In this document: positions 40,951 through 50,345 of the stretch, piece after piece | How the letters are laid out: each line of letters starts with the position of its first letter | Position numbering within the stretch: the stretch's first letter is position 1 | NCBI RefSeq assembly: GCF_001437075.1 | Contig: NZ_JQBX01000001.1 | Location: 62,001 to 126,000 of the forward strand | DNA length: 64,000 nucleotides | Source of the DNA: Pediococcus stilesii | GTDB taxonomy: Bacteria > Bacillota > Bacilli > Lactobacillales > Lactobacillaceae | Reading direction: 5' to 3' | Translations under genes and position numbers: made by a program | Notes under the pieces: generated by a model | Told to the model about the DNA's origin: nothing | Database searches by the model: none | The model's input: only the letters and a program-made list of their open reading frames with translations

Positions 40951-41580
40951 ATGGCAAAAAATATTAGCACAAAGCAGCTTAGCGTTTTAGCATATATATA
41001 CAAAACAGTTAACGCTCAAGGTTATCCGCCAACCGTACGCGAAATCGGAAGTGCAATCGGTTTATCTTCGACTTCGACGGTCCACGGCCACATTGATCGT
41101 TTACAGAAAAATGGTTTTCTTGAAAAGGACCCCACTAAGCCACGAGCACTTGAAATTACTCAATTAGGGCGTGAGGCGCTCGGCGTCAAAGATGACAATC
41201 CAAAAATTCCATTATTGGGGGTCGTTACGGCTGGCGAACCGATCTTAGCCGTTGAAGAAGCGACCGATTTTTTCCCAGTTCCACCTGAATACGAAAATGA
41301 GAGTAGCAATTTATTTATGCTCACAATTCGTGGCGAAAGCATGATCAATGCCGGTATTTTATCTGGCGATCAGGTTATCGTCCGTAAGCAAACTAGTGCC
41401 GATAATGGTGAAATTGTCATCGCAATGACCGAAGAAAACGAAGCAACCTGCAAACGGTTCTTCAAAGAAGATGGTTATATCCGACTTCAGCCTGAAAATG
41501 ACACGATGGATCCCATCATTTTGGATAACGTGACCATATTAGGCAAAGTTGTTGGCCTTTTCCGTGATGAAATTTACTAA
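40951..41580 (+). CDS. lexA: SOS repressor LexA
   Basis: LexA represses SOS genes and self-cleaves when RecA filaments form. The winged-helix half starts [17 protein letters not shown] and includes [24 protein letters not shown]. The cleavage Ala-Gly is in VTAGEPI near residue 92, Ser of the dyad in GESMINAGI near 130, and Lys in TCKRFFK near 168. Length is 209 aa. A downstream membrane gene follows on the same strand. Confidence 0.97.
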   Translation: MAKNISTKQLSVLAYIYKTVNAQGYPPTVREIGSAIGLSSTSTVHGHIDRLQKNGFLEKDPTKPRALEITQLGREALGVKDDNPKIPLLGVVTAGEPILAVEEATDFFPVPPEYENESSNLFMLTIRGESMINAGILSGDQVIVRKQTSADNGEIVIAMTEENEATCKRFFKEDGYIRLQPENDTMDPIILDNVTILGKVVGLFRDEIY

Positions 41581-41658
41581 AAGATGGACTACCTATTGAT
41601 TTATAATCACTTTCAACGCATACTATGTTAAGGTAATAAATCATTTCGGAGGAAGTCC

Positions 41659-42261
41659 ATGCTATACGTTTTAATTTTAGCTTCAATCACATTAATTTTA
41701 GGTATTTTTCAACTCTTCTCAGCAATTAGGAATCGAGGCTCGATAATTTGGGGCCTTCTGCTGGTTATCGTACCGCTTATTTTTGTTTTCATTTCAGCCC
41801 AAAGCGTCATTAAAACTGCTCATGAAAACAATCAATCGGTGGCTAATACATCACTTTCTACTAAAAAATCTGCAAGTCTTCGAGACAATAAATTAGAAGA
41901 CATTAGTAGGGCCAGCAAGTCTTCTTCTTCTCAGGCCCAAAAAGCTTTGGACGTTAAGAAAAATCTCGCCAAATCTTTCAAAACTTTTGGAACCTTAACG
42001 TATGATGCGGATACCAAAACCTATCATGTCAGTCCAACTGATAAAGATACAAAAAAAGTTTTTAAGCAATTGATTTCTAACCCAGATCAAGTTGAGAATA
42101 GTAATTTTAATGATATTGAAGACAAATTTGTTGAAGTTTCTAAAACCTTGAAGAAAGATCTCGGTTCCGGATACGCCCTAGAACTAGATCAACCGGATCA
42201 GACTAATAAGGCAATGTTGATCATTAAAGATGGTAAAACAACTTATAACATGTTCTCTTAA
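41659..42261 (+). CDS. Hypothetical membrane-anchored protein, 200 aa
   Basis: I do not recognise this gene. Two hydrophobic segments near the N-terminus (about residues 2-22 and 31-50) are followed by a Ser/Lys/Ala-rich stretch and a soluble part with FGTLTYDADTKTYHVSPTDKD and KKDLGSGYALEL. Topology suggests the C-terminal part faces outside. It follows lexA on the same strand with its own GGAGG. No SOS box lies between them, so co-regulation is only through read-through. Confidence 0.75.
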   Translation: MLYVLILASITLILGIFQLFSAIRNRGSIIWGLLLVIVPLIFVFISAQSVIKTAHENNQSVANTSLSTKKSASLRDNKLEDISRASKSSSSQAQKALDVKKNLAKSFKTFGTLTYDADTKTYHVSPTDKDTKKVFKQLISNPDQVENSNFNDIEDKFVEVSKTLKKDLGSGYALELDQPDQTNKAMLIIKDGKTTYNMFS

Positions 42262-42279
42262 AAAATAACGAACTACAAA

Positions 42280-42326
42280 AAAACAGCCATGACAATGTAA
42301 AATTTTGTCATGGCCGTTTTTTTTAA
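42280..42326 (+). terminator. Terminator after the 41.7-kb membrane gene
   Basis: AACAGCCATGACAA and TTGTCATGGCCGTT arms, then eight T residues on the plus strand. Confidence 0.92.
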
Positions 42327-42398
42327 AGATGATTTCATTTAAAAATTGCTCAAAATTCCAATCAAGAAAATGATCGAGTTATATAGTACGACGAAAAC

Positions 42399-43577
42399 TT
42401 AATTTCTATTTTCATTATTTTGATCATAGATTCTTTTTTGATTTTCCTGTCCTTTGAAAACGAAAGGCGCTGGATCATTTTTAAAATCTGTTTTTGCATC
42501 GTCGGTTTGTGGTTTTAAGAAACTGCGATAAATTCTTTCATACTCAGAAACAGAGACAGCTTGTCGATTCTCTAAAAATTTGACAGAATTTTTATTAATC
42601 ATTTTTTCATAACCTGCTACCACTTTACCCGTAAAGAATTCTCCCTCAGCACCTGATCCATAACTAAAAAGACCAATATTTGCTCCATCTTTTAAGGTTC
42701 CCGCCGTTAATAGCGATATTAAGCTTAAATAAAGTGATCCCGTATACAAATTACCAACTTCCCGGTTTAGCCGTCGACTGTCTTCAAATTTATCCAGTAA
42801 TCGTTCCTTAACTGATAAATTGTCAACATTTTCTAAAACCGCTCTTAAAGCCTTCAACCCCATTTTAGTGTACGGCAAGTGAAAAATTAGTGCGTCGAAA
42901 TCATTAATTGTTTCATCTTGGCTTTCCAAATACAGGTTAAACGTTTCTTTAAAAAATTGAATAAATTCTTCTGAAGAATATTGCCCATCAACTAGTGCTT
43001 CATCTCGGTTTAATGGACGCCAAAAATCCATAATATCGCGTGTGAGATGTGTACTTTGTGTTCCAATTTCAAGAATACGCGGATTAGCACTCATAATCAT
43101 CGCAACAGCGCCGCCACCCTGAGTCTTTTCGCCCAGGGTGTTAATTCCATAACGTGCGATGTCTGAACCGACAAGTAAAACCCGACGATCTGGATGTAAA
43201 GCGATGTAACCCATCGCCAGTTGGATCCCTGCCGTCAAACCAAAACACGCCTGCTTTAGCTCCACGCCACTTGCCGCGGAATTAATTTTTAAAAGAGATT
43301 GCAGATAAATCGCCGCGGATTTCGAATTATCAACACCTGATTCCGTACCAAAAAGAACTAAATCGATTTTAGCGCGTTCTTCGTCATCGACGATTTTCAT
43401 TGCCGCATTAGCTGCTAGAGTAACCGTGTCCTGCGAATTACGAATAACGGCCTGTTTAGACTGTCCAATTCCGATTAAATATTTATTTGGGTCCTCATTT
43501 CGAGCATTAGCCAGATCCGCCATCGGTAAATATAAATCACTGGTAAAAAAACTTAACTTATCAATTCCAATTTTCAA
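42399..43577 (-). CDS. mvaS: Hydroxymethylglutaryl-CoA synthase
   Basis: MvaS condenses acetyl-CoA and acetoacetyl-CoA to HMG-CoA, at the start of the mevalonate route to isoprenoids. The catalytic Cys is in ELKQACFGLTAG near residue 110, the general-base Glu in FGTESGVDNSK near 79, and His in FHLPYTKMG near 233. GSGAEGEFF is also conserved. Length is 392 aa. It follows fabI with a gap and has its own promoter region, so it is probably not part of the FASII operon. Confidence 0.95.
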   Translation of the reverse strand: MKIGIDKLSFFTSDLYLPMADLANARNEDPNKYLIGIGQSKQAVIRNSQDTVTLAANAAMKIVDDEERAKIDLVLFGTESGVDNSKSAAIYLQSLLKINSAASGVELKQACFGLTAGIQLAMGYIALHPDRRVLLVGSDIARYGINTLGEKTQGGGAVAMIMSANPRILEIGTQSTHLTRDIMDFWRPLNRDEALVDGQYSSEEFIQFFKETFNLYLESQDETINDFDALIFHLPYTKMGLKALRAVLENVDNLSVKERLLDKFEDSRRLNREVGNLYTGSLYLSLISLLTAGTLKDGANIGLFSYGSGAEGEFFTGKVVAGYEKMINKNSVKFLENRQAVSVSEYERIYRSFLKPQTDDAKTDFKNDPAPFVFKGQENQKRIYDQNNENRN

Positions 43578-43671
43578 AATAAACCCTCCGCTTTTACTCG
43601 CTTATTTAACCCGTTAATATTATCAAATTTAAATTCTTTTATCAAAAATTGAACTACATCTTAACCAAATA

Positions 43672-43762
43672 AAAAGAGCCTTATTGTAACGATTTATACC
43701 CTGAAAGTTATTTCTTTACCTCAACTTCCCAGTATATTTCCAACCACAATAGGCTTTTTATT
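43672..43762 (-). terminator. Long-loop inverted repeat after fabI
   Basis: AAAGAGCCTTATTG and CAATAGGCTTTTT arms are nearly 90 bp apart end to end, with an A/T-rich loop. It may end the fab operon, though the loop is unusually long for a terminator. Confidence 0.4.
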
Positions 43763-43767
43763 TCAAT

Positions 43768-44532
43768 TTAAATTAGATGGACCCCTTTATCCACGTAGAT
43801 AATATCACCGGTTACACCACTAGCTAAATCGCTAACTAAGAAGGCAGCAACATTACCAACTTCACTTGTCTTAACATTTTCACCATCAACGGTTCTACTT
43901 TGCGATTCCTTTAGAAGATCACGATGATGTTTGATACCAGTTACAGCAAGCGTTTTAATCGCTCCAGCAGAGATTGCATTAACGCGAATATGACGTTCAC
44001 CTAAATCGCTAGCAAGGTAACGAACACTTGATTCAAGAGCCGCCTTAGCAATTCCCATCATATTGTAGTTAGGAATGGCACGGGTTGAACCAAAGTATGT
44101 CAGAGTCACAATGCTTCCAGTCTCATTCATAATTTGCGCTCCGTAGCGGGACACTGCGATAAATGAATATGCGCTAACATCTTGAGCTAAATTATATCCA
44201 TCTTTCTTTGTGTTTAACACGCCACCTTCAAGGGTTTCCTTATCTGCAAAGGCAATTGCGTGTACAATTCCATCAACTTTACCATATTGTTCTTCAATTT
44301 GGCTAAAGGCCTTTTCGATATTTTCGTCTTCAGAAACATCACATTCAACTAGCGCAATTGAGTCATCAACCAAACGATCTAAACTTTTTTTAATTCGGTC
44401 ATTTTGATAAGTTAAAATGACCTTCGCGCCTTGATCAAGAATTGCTTGCGTACAGCCCCAAGCGATACTATTTTTATTTGCCACACCCATGATTATAATG
44501 GTTTTTCCACTAAGTATTCCGTCCAACTTCAT
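43768..44532 (-). CDS. fabI: Enoyl-[acyl-carrier-protein] reductase (NADH), FabI type
   Basis: FabI performs the last reduction of each FASII cycle. It is an SDR with the divergent IMGVANKNSIAWG cofactor motif near residues 13-25. The catalytic pair shows as YNMMGIAKAALES, with Tyr and Lys in the YxxxxxxK spacing (near 158-165), and ISAGAIKTLAVTGI follows. It is the last gene of the cluster. Length is 254 aa. Confidence 0.96.
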   Translation of the reverse strand: MKLDGILSGKTIIIMGVANKNSIAWGCTQAILDQGAKVILTYQNDRIKKSLDRLVDDSIALVECDVSEDENIEKAFSQIEEQYGKVDGIVHAIAFADKETLEGGVLNTKKDGYNLAQDVSAYSFIAVSRYGAQIMNETGSIVTLTYFGSTRAIPNYNMMGIAKAALESSVRYLASDLGERHIRVNAISAGAIKTLAVTGIKHHRDLLKESQSRTVDGENVKTSEVGNVAAFLVSDLASGVTGDIIYVDKGVHLI

Positions 44533-44544
44533 TTACCCCTCTTT

Positions 44545-45312
44545 TTAGAATTTACTGAAACGTTCATGTCGTTTTTCAACTAACTCATCCGCCGAGAATC
44601 TCTGTAGTCGTTCAACTTCTGCGATAAGCATGTTTTTTAAGTTTTGCGTGCTACTCTGATCGACTACCTCTGGAACAATCTTGTCGATAATTCCTTCTTC
44701 AAGTAAAATTTGAGGCGTCAATTTTAGATCTTCCGCCGCTTCCATTACACGTTTAGAGTCTTTCCAGACGATTGAAGCATAGCCTTCAGGCGAAAGGACC
44801 GAATAGATACTATTCTCCATCATCCAAACGGTATCTCCTGTGGCAAGTGCCAACGCACCACCACTACCGGCTTCACCAACAATTACTGAAATGTATGGCA
44901 CCTTTAATTCCATGCCAACTAACAAACTGTTTGCAATCGCTGAACCTTGCCCATGATATTCCGCATCCATTCCAGGATATGCGCCTGAAGTATTCACAAA
45001 CGTGATTACTGGTCGCTTAAACTTTTCGGCCTGCTTCATCAAGCGGATCGCTTTTCGATACCCTTCCGGTTCAACCATTCCGAAATGTCTTTCGATATTC
45101 TCAGCAGTGTTTTTTCCCTTTTGGGTACCAATGACCGTTACAGGCGTTCCGTTTAGCTTCGCAATTCCCCCAACAATTGATGGATCATCATTTAATTGGC
45201 GATCACCATGAAATTCAGTAAAATTTGAAAAAATATTGTTAATTAAATCAGCGGTTGCAACTTTATCCTTACTTCTAGCTGCAACCACCGTTTCATACGC
45301 TGTTTTTGTCAT
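44545..45312 (-). CDS. accA: Acetyl-CoA carboxylase carboxyltransferase alpha subunit
   Basis: AccA joins AccD in moving the carboxyl group from biotin to acetyl-CoA. It has FTEFHGDRQLNDDPSIVGGIA, FVNTSGAYPGMDAEYHGQ and VIVGEAGSGGALAL. Length 255 aa is the short form without the N-terminal extension of E. coli AccA, typical of lactobacilli. It follows accD by 10 nt. Confidence 0.96.
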   Translation of the reverse strand: MTKTAYETVVAARSKDKVATADLINNIFSNFTEFHGDRQLNDDPSIVGGIAKLNGTPVTVIGTQKGKNTAENIERHFGMVEPEGYRKAIRLMKQAEKFKRPVITFVNTSGAYPGMDAEYHGQGSAIANSLLVGMELKVPYISVIVGEAGSGGALALATGDTVWMMENSIYSVLSPEGYASIVWKDSKRVMEAAEDLKLTPQILLEEGIIDKIVPEVVDQSSTQNLKNMLIAEVERLQRFSADELVEKRHERFSKF

Positions 45313-45322
45313 TTTTACCTCT

Positions 45323-46150
45323 TTACTTATCCGAATGAAGATCTAGAAGGTTATTTAAATAAGCCTTTAGGTCTTTTCGCTCAACGATATCATCCAAGAA
45401 TCCGTTTTTTAATAGTGTTTCGGCTTGTTGAAAATCCTTTGGTGGCTTTTGATTAATTGTTTGTTCAATCACTCGCCGTCCGGCAAAGCCAATTAATGTT
45501 TTGGGTTCAGAAAGAATGATATCCCCCTGCATCGCAAAACTAGCCGTCACGCCACCTGTGGTTGGATCAGTCAAGATTGAAATATACAACAAACCTTCTT
45601 CACTATGACGAGCAACCTCATCGGAAACTTTTGCCATTTGCATTAGAGAATGAATTCCATCTTGCATTCGTGCTCCACCAGAGGCTGTGAACAAAATCAC
45701 AGGAAGATGCTGTTTCGTAGCTTCCTGAAAAAGGTGAGCCAGTTTTTGACCGGTGACCTGTCCCAAACTTCCCATTATAAAACGAGAATCCATGACACCG
45801 ACCGCGAAATCATAGTTACCGATTCGAGCTTTTCCCGTTAGCACACTCTCATTAACATGAGTATTTTTAATCCCGGCAGCTAATTTCTTCTTGTAGTTCT
45901 CATCGAGATGATGCACATCGGTGGCCAACGCTTTGTCCCACTCCTCAAAAGCATCACAAAATAATTTGATTCGTTTTCGAGAGCCTAGCCGTGCCCCATA
46001 TCCACAGTTAGGACATACTTCATAAACGCCTGCTCGCCGATAATAAAACTTTTCGTGACAGTTAGGACATTCCCGCCATAAACCCTCAGGAATCTTCTTC
46101 AAACGTTTAACTATTTCATCTTGAGTCGGAAGTGAAAATTTATTTTGCAT
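45323..46150 (-). CDS. accD: Acetyl-CoA carboxylase carboxyltransferase beta subunit
   Basis: AccD carries the zinc ribbon and the other half of the active site. Two CPNC motifs near residues 28-31 and 47-50 form the Zn site. FTASGGARMQDGIHSLMQMAK and TDPTTGGVTASFAMQGD are conserved. Length is 275 aa. Its start overlaps the end of accC by 11 nt. Confidence 0.96.
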   Translation of the reverse strand: MQNKFSLPTQDEIVKRLKKIPEGLWRECPNCHEKFYYRRAGVYEVCPNCGYGARLGSRKRIKLFCDAFEEWDKALATDVHHLDENYKKKLAAGIKNTHVNESVLTGKARIGNYDFAVGVMDSRFIMGSLGQVTGQKLAHLFQEATKQHLPVILFTASGGARMQDGIHSLMQMAKVSDEVARHSEEGLLYISILTDPTTGGVTASFAMQGDIILSEPKTLIGFAGRRVIEQTINQKPPKDFQQAETLLKNGFLDDIVERKDLKAYLNNLLDLHSDK

Positions 46151-47507
46151 AATTTAACCACTCCTTCAAAAAGACATTTTCAATATATTTTGTTGAAAAG
46201 AGGCCTTGTTCAAACCCTTTATCAACCAGTAATGCCTCTAAAAACTTTTTATTAGAGGTAACTCCCTCGATTTCAAATTCATCTAAAACTCGGCGCATTT
46301 TGCGCGTTGCTTCAACCCTTGTAGGCATTTTAACGATGAATTTAGCAATCATCGAATCGTAGAATGGTGGAATCATGCTATCTTGCGTAATCCCTGAATC
46401 AATTCGAACACCCATTGTACCATCCGGGAAAAATAATTTTTTGATCTTACCTGCAGACGGCATGAAGCCGTTGCTTGGGTCTTCAGCATTAATTCGACAC
46501 TCAATCGCATGTCCCAAAATCTGAACGTCTGCTTGATTAAAATCAAGTTTTAATCCCTGAGCAATTTTAACTTGCTCTTTGATAAGTTCAATCCCAGTAA
46601 CTTCTTCAGTCACGGTATGCTCAACTTGTAAACGAGTATTCATTTCCATGAAATAAAAATTATGGTCTTGATCCATTAAAAACTCAATCGTGCCAGTATT
46701 GTAGTAATTAATTGCTCGTGCAGCTCGAACAACAATATCTCCCAAACCTTCGCGTTCGGAGTGCGAAATTGTCGCACACGGCGTCTCTTCAATCACTTTT
46801 TGATTGTTACGTTGTAAAGAGCAATCCCGTTCAGGCAAAAACACATAGTGACCAAATTGATCAGCAATTAATTGCATCTCAATATGTTTAGCATTCTCGA
46901 TTATTTTTTCAATGTATAAATCCGAATTACCAAATGAAGTTTGGGCTTCACGCTTCGCTTCCAGGTACGCTCGTTTTAAATCAGCAGGTGTATTAATACG
47001 CCGAATTCCTTTACCGCCGCCACCGTCTGCTGCTTTAAGCATTACGGGATAACCAATTTGGTCTGCCACAACCATCGCATTTTCTAAATCACGAACCATT
47101 CCATTACTTCCAGGAATAACCGGCACGTTAGCGCTGATCATGGTTTCACGGGCCCGTGATTTATTTCCCATCAATTCAATTGTCCGATAGTCCGGTCCAA
47201 TAAATACTAGATTACTTTCTTCGCATAATCGGGCAAATTCAGCATTTTCCGACAAAAAACCATATCCCGGATGAATTGCATCACATCCCGTTAAATTAGC
47301 CGCGCTAATAATATTAAACATATTCAGATATGATTCTGCAGGCTGAGGTCCACCAATACAGACGGCTTCATCTGCCAACTTGACGAATAAACTGTCTTCA
47401 TCAGCCGTCGAATACACGCTAACCGCAGCGATATCCATTTCATGCAGAGAGCGAATTATTTGAACCGCAATCTCACCACGATTGGCAACTAAAACTTTTT
47501 GAAACAT
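46140..47507 (-). CDS. accC: Biotin carboxylase subunit of acetyl-CoA carboxylase
   Basis: AccC carboxylates biotin on AccB using ATP and bicarbonate. ATP-grasp motifs are VLVANRGEIAVQIIRSL at the start, KAADGGGGKGIRRI near residues 158-171, and MEMNTRLQVEHTVTEEVTG near 288-306. Length is 455 aa, typical. It follows fabZ by 11 nt. Confidence 0.97.
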   Translation of the reverse strand: MFQKVLVANRGEIAVQIIRSLHEMDIAAVSVYSTADEDSLFVKLADEAVCIGGPQPAESYLNMFNIISAANLTGCDAIHPGYGFLSENAEFARLCEESNLVFIGPDYRTIELMGNKSRARETMISANVPVIPGSNGMVRDLENAMVVADQIGYPVMLKAADGGGGKGIRRINTPADLKRAYLEAKREAQTSFGNSDLYIEKIIENAKHIEMQLIADQFGHYVFLPERDCSLQRNNQKVIEETPCATISHSEREGLGDIVVRAARAINYYNTGTIEFLMDQDHNFYFMEMNTRLQVEHTVTEEVTGIELIKEQVKIAQGLKLDFNQADVQILGHAIECRINAEDPSNGFMPSAGKIKKLFFPDGTMGVRIDSGITQDSMIPPFYDSMIAKFIVKMPTRVEATRKMRRVLDEFEIEGVTSNKKFLEALLVDKGFEQGLFSTKYIENVFLKEWLNYAK

Positions 47508-47518
47508 AAATTGCCCTC

Positions 47519-47932
47519 CTAGCCCACAATGAACGTTAAATCAGCTTCACAAATAATTTGATTATTTTCGTTAATAATCACACCATGGCCTGTTCCAATT
47601 TGTCTTTTCATTTTTATCAACTCAACCGTTAAGGTCAGTTGATTGCCGGGAATAACCCGATTTGAAAATTCAGCTTGCCTAATTCCGCCAAAAAAAGCAT
47701 TCTTACCAATAAACTCGGGGCTCGATAAAAGTGCACAAGCTCCCGTCTGTGCTAGAGCCTCAATCAAAAGAGGTTCCGGCATAAAGAGCTCATTGTCGTT
47801 ACTAAAGAACCATTCGTTAATGGTCACTTTTTTCTCAGCTACCGCTTTTTTTCCTTCTTCTAGATCAATCAAGTGATCAATCATTTGAAAAGGCGGACGC
47901 TGCGGAATGATGTCTTGAACATTAATCTTCAT
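47519..47932 (-). CDS. fabZ: 3-hydroxyacyl-ACP dehydratase FabZ, internal copy
   Basis: A hot-dog fold dehydratase of 137 aa. PEPLLIEALAQTGA carries the Glu helix (family EALAQ); the usual HFPxxPVMPG His block is degenerate here, reading WFFSNDNELFMPEPL, so the catalytic His is missing from its normal place. It may be an accessory or specialised paralogue in the operon. The start overlaps the accB stop. Confidence 0.82.
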   Translation of the reverse strand: MKINVQDIIPQRPPFQMIDHLIDLEEGKKAVAEKKVTINEWFFSNDNELFMPEPLLIEALAQTGACALLSSPEFIGKNAFFGGIRQAEFSNRVIPGNQLTLTVELIKMKRQIGTGHGVIINENNQIICEADLTFIVG

Positions 47933-48375
47933 TAATTCTCTCCAGTTTTGCGAATACGGGCAATTGGTTGATCATATTCAACCATTGATCCATTTTCAAC
48001 TAAAATATCAACAATTTCACCACTAACAGGCGAGTGAACTTCATTAAACATCTTCATTGCTTCAATTAAACTAACTGTGTCACCCTTAGAGACATGACCA
48101 CCAACTTCGATGTAAGGTTTCTCGTCCTCAGAAGGAGCAAAGTAAACAACACCCACGAACGGAGCCTTGATTTCTTCTAAATTATCATCTTTTTCTGGTG
48201 CACTCTCCACATCCATTGGTGCATTTGCTGCTGGAAGTGGTTGTACAACAGCTTGTGAAGAATCTTTTGTGATTTTTAAGCTGAAATCACCATCGGTCAT
48301 CTCGAACGAAGTGAAAGAAGATTCATCTAACTTGGTTAATAATTTGTCTAACTCATTTTCAGTCAATATCTTCAC
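47932..48375 (-). CDS. accB: Biotin carboxyl carrier protein of acetyl-CoA carboxylase
   Basis: AccB carries biotin between AccC and AccA/AccD. The biotin attachment site EAMKMFNEVHSPVSGEI is near residues 109-125 with Lys modified by BirA. An Ala/Pro-rich hinge (about residues 42-60) precedes the biotinyl domain. Length is 147 aa. It overlaps fabF by 17 nt. Confidence 0.96.
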   Translation of the reverse strand: MKILTENELDKLLTKLDESSFTSFEMTDGDFSLKITKDSSQAVVQPLPAANAPMDVESAPEKDDNLEEIKAPFVGVVYFAPSEDEKPYIEVGGHVSKGDTVSLIEAMKMFNEVHSPVSGEIVDILVENGSMVEYDQPIARIRKTGEN

Positions 48376-49597
48376 CTCGGAATGCGATTACGGCGTTGTG
48401 TCCACCAAACCCAAATGAATTACTCAAAGCGTAATTTACTGTAGCACGGCGATTGTCTTCTGTAACCAATGGAATATTAACTTCAGGGTCTTTAGTTTGT
48501 AGACCAACATTCACTGGCATAAGATTATTTTGAAGCGCAGCGATAGTTGCAACAGCTTCGATTGCTCCTGCAGCTCCAAGCAAATGACCAGTCATTGATT
48601 TCGTACTACTTACTTTATAGTGATCATTATCTTTGAAAATACTCTCAATTGCCTTGGACTCTGCACTATCATTAGCATGCGTGCTAGTACCATGAGCATT
48701 AATGTAATCAATATCTTGAGCATTAATTTCGCCTTCGTTCATTGCCATTTGCATTGCACGAATAGCACCTTGACCCTCTGGATCAGGCTGTGTCATATGG
48801 AATGCATCACTAGTCATTCCGTACCCAATAACTTCAGCAATGATATTTGCGCCACGAGCTTTAGCATGCTCATATTCTTCTAAAATTAATGTTGCGGCAC
48901 CTTCACCCATTACAAAACCATTACGGTCTTTATCAAATGGGATTGAAGCACGCAAACGATCTTCAGAGGAAGATAAGGCTGTTAAAGCAGCAAATCCAGC
49001 AATTCCAATTTCATTAATTGAAGCTTCGGTTCCACCGGTGATCATGACGTCCGCATATCCATTTTTAATATGATGGAATGCATTTCCAATTGCATTATTG
49101 GCACTAGCACAAGCCGTAACAATCGCTTGGCTGGTATTCTTAGCATTAAAATACATTGAAATATTTCCAGCGGCCATATTTGTAATTGAATTAGTGACGA
49201 ATAAAGGTGATACACGTCGAGGCCCTTTGTTATTCATTTTAATTACTTGGTCTTGGATGGTTGTTAAACCACCAATTCCCGAACCATAAATCACTCCAAC
49301 TTGATATGGATCTAAATCTTCATCTTTAAAGTTTGCCTGTTCCATCGCTTCAATAGCAGTGTATAAAGCATACTGTGAAAACGGATCCATCCGTTTGGCA
49401 ATTTTTCGTTCGATTCGTTTTGTTGGGTCAAAGTCTTTCACTTCACCGGCAACCGTAATTCCCGTTGGTTCTGAATCAAAATGCGTAATCTTATCAATTC
49501 CAACTTCAGAATTGTTAAGTCCCTTGATGAAGGCGTCCCGATCATTTCCAAGAGGAGTTAATGCTCCCATTCCTGTAACTACTACTCTTCTACTCAT
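48359..49597 (-). CDS. fabF: 3-oxoacyl-ACP synthase II
   Basis: FabF is the elongation condensing enzyme. The catalytic Cys is in VTACASANNAIGNAFHH near residue 166, the two His residues in NAHGTSTHANDS (near 305) and STKSMTGHLLGAAGAIE (near 340). NYALSNSFGFGGHNAVIAF is the conserved C-terminal block. Length is 412 aa. The operon order continues with accB. Confidence 0.97.
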   Translation of the reverse strand: MSRRVVVTGMGALTPLGNDRDAFIKGLNNSEVGIDKITHFDSEPTGITVAGEVKDFDPTKRIERKIAKRMDPFSQYALYTAIEAMEQANFKDEDLDPYQVGVIYGSGIGGLTTIQDQVIKMNNKGPRRVSPLFVTNSITNMAAGNISMYFNAKNTSQAIVTACASANNAIGNAFHHIKNGYADVMITGGTEASINEIGIAGFAALTALSSSEDRLRASIPFDKDRNGFVMGEGAATLILEEYEHAKARGANIIAEVIGYGMTSDAFHMTQPDPEGQGAIRAMQMAMNEGEINAQDIDYINAHGTSTHANDSAESKAIESIFKDNDHYKVSSTKSMTGHLLGAAGAIEAVATIAALQNNLMPVNVGLQTKDPEVNIPLVTEDNRRATVNYALSNSFGFGGHNAVIAFRGEDID

Positions 49598-49612
49598 TTT
49601 TTCCTCCCAAAC

Positions 49613-50341
49613 TTAAAGGGTCATTCCACCATCAACGGTTAGAACTTGACCAGTTATGTAGTCATTCTCAAGTAAAAAGTTAACGGCCGATGAAATTTCT
49701 TCTGGGCGTCCAAAACGGTGCATAGGAATCATTTCCTCGGTTTTTTCGCGAACCTTGTCACTTAGTTTTGCCGTCATTGCCGTTTCAATCATCCCCGGCG
49801 CAATTGCATTACATCTAATATTTCGCAAAAGACCTTCTCTGGCGGTTGTTTTGGTCAACCCGACAATCCCAGCCTTACTTGCTGAATAATTAGCTTGTCC
49901 CACATTCCCGTGTGTTCCTGAAATGCTTGAAATATTAACAATATTTCCTGAACGTTGTTTTTGCATAATCTTCATGGCATACTTTGTCATTGAAAATGTT
50001 CCAACGAGATTGGTTGCGACCACGTCTTCAAAGTCTTCTACAGACATTCGACTTAACAATTTATCCCGCGTAATTCCGGCATTATTAACAATAATATCTA
50101 AACGACCATATTCATCCTTAATTTCACTCAACATTTTACCAACTTTTTCATCATCTCGAATGTCTAAGCTCTTGAAATTAATGTCTAGTCCTTGAATTTG
50201 TTCTTTTACTGCATCATCTGAAATATCATGGCGAGCAGTGATAAAAACTTTTGAACCCTTCTTTGCTAAACCAATAGCAATTGCCAATCCGATTCCTTGA
50301 GTTCCACCAGTTACAACTGAAACTGTATCTTTAATAATCAC
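49613..50341 (-). CDS. fabG: 3-oxoacyl-ACP reductase
   Basis: An SDR that reduces 3-oxoacyl-ACP in FASII. TGGTQGIGLAIA near residues 12-23, NNAGITRDKLL near 89, catalytic Tyr-Lys in YSASKAGIVGLTK near 153 and DGGMTL at the C-terminus are all typical. It lies 4 nt after fabD. Length is 242 aa. Confidence 0.97.
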   Translation of the reverse strand: MIIKDTVSVVTGGTQGIGLAIAIGLAKKGSKVFITARHDISDDAVKEQIQGLDINFKSLDIRDDEKVGKMLSEIKDEYGRLDIIVNNAGITRDKLLSRMSVEDFEDVVATNLVGTFSMTKYAMKIMQKQRSGNIVNISSISGTHGNVGQANYSASKAGIVGLTKTTAREGLLRNIRCNAIAPGMIETAMTAKLSDKVREKTEEMIPMHRFGRPEEISSAVNFLLENDYITGQVLTVDGGMTL

Positions 50342-50345
50342 CTGT

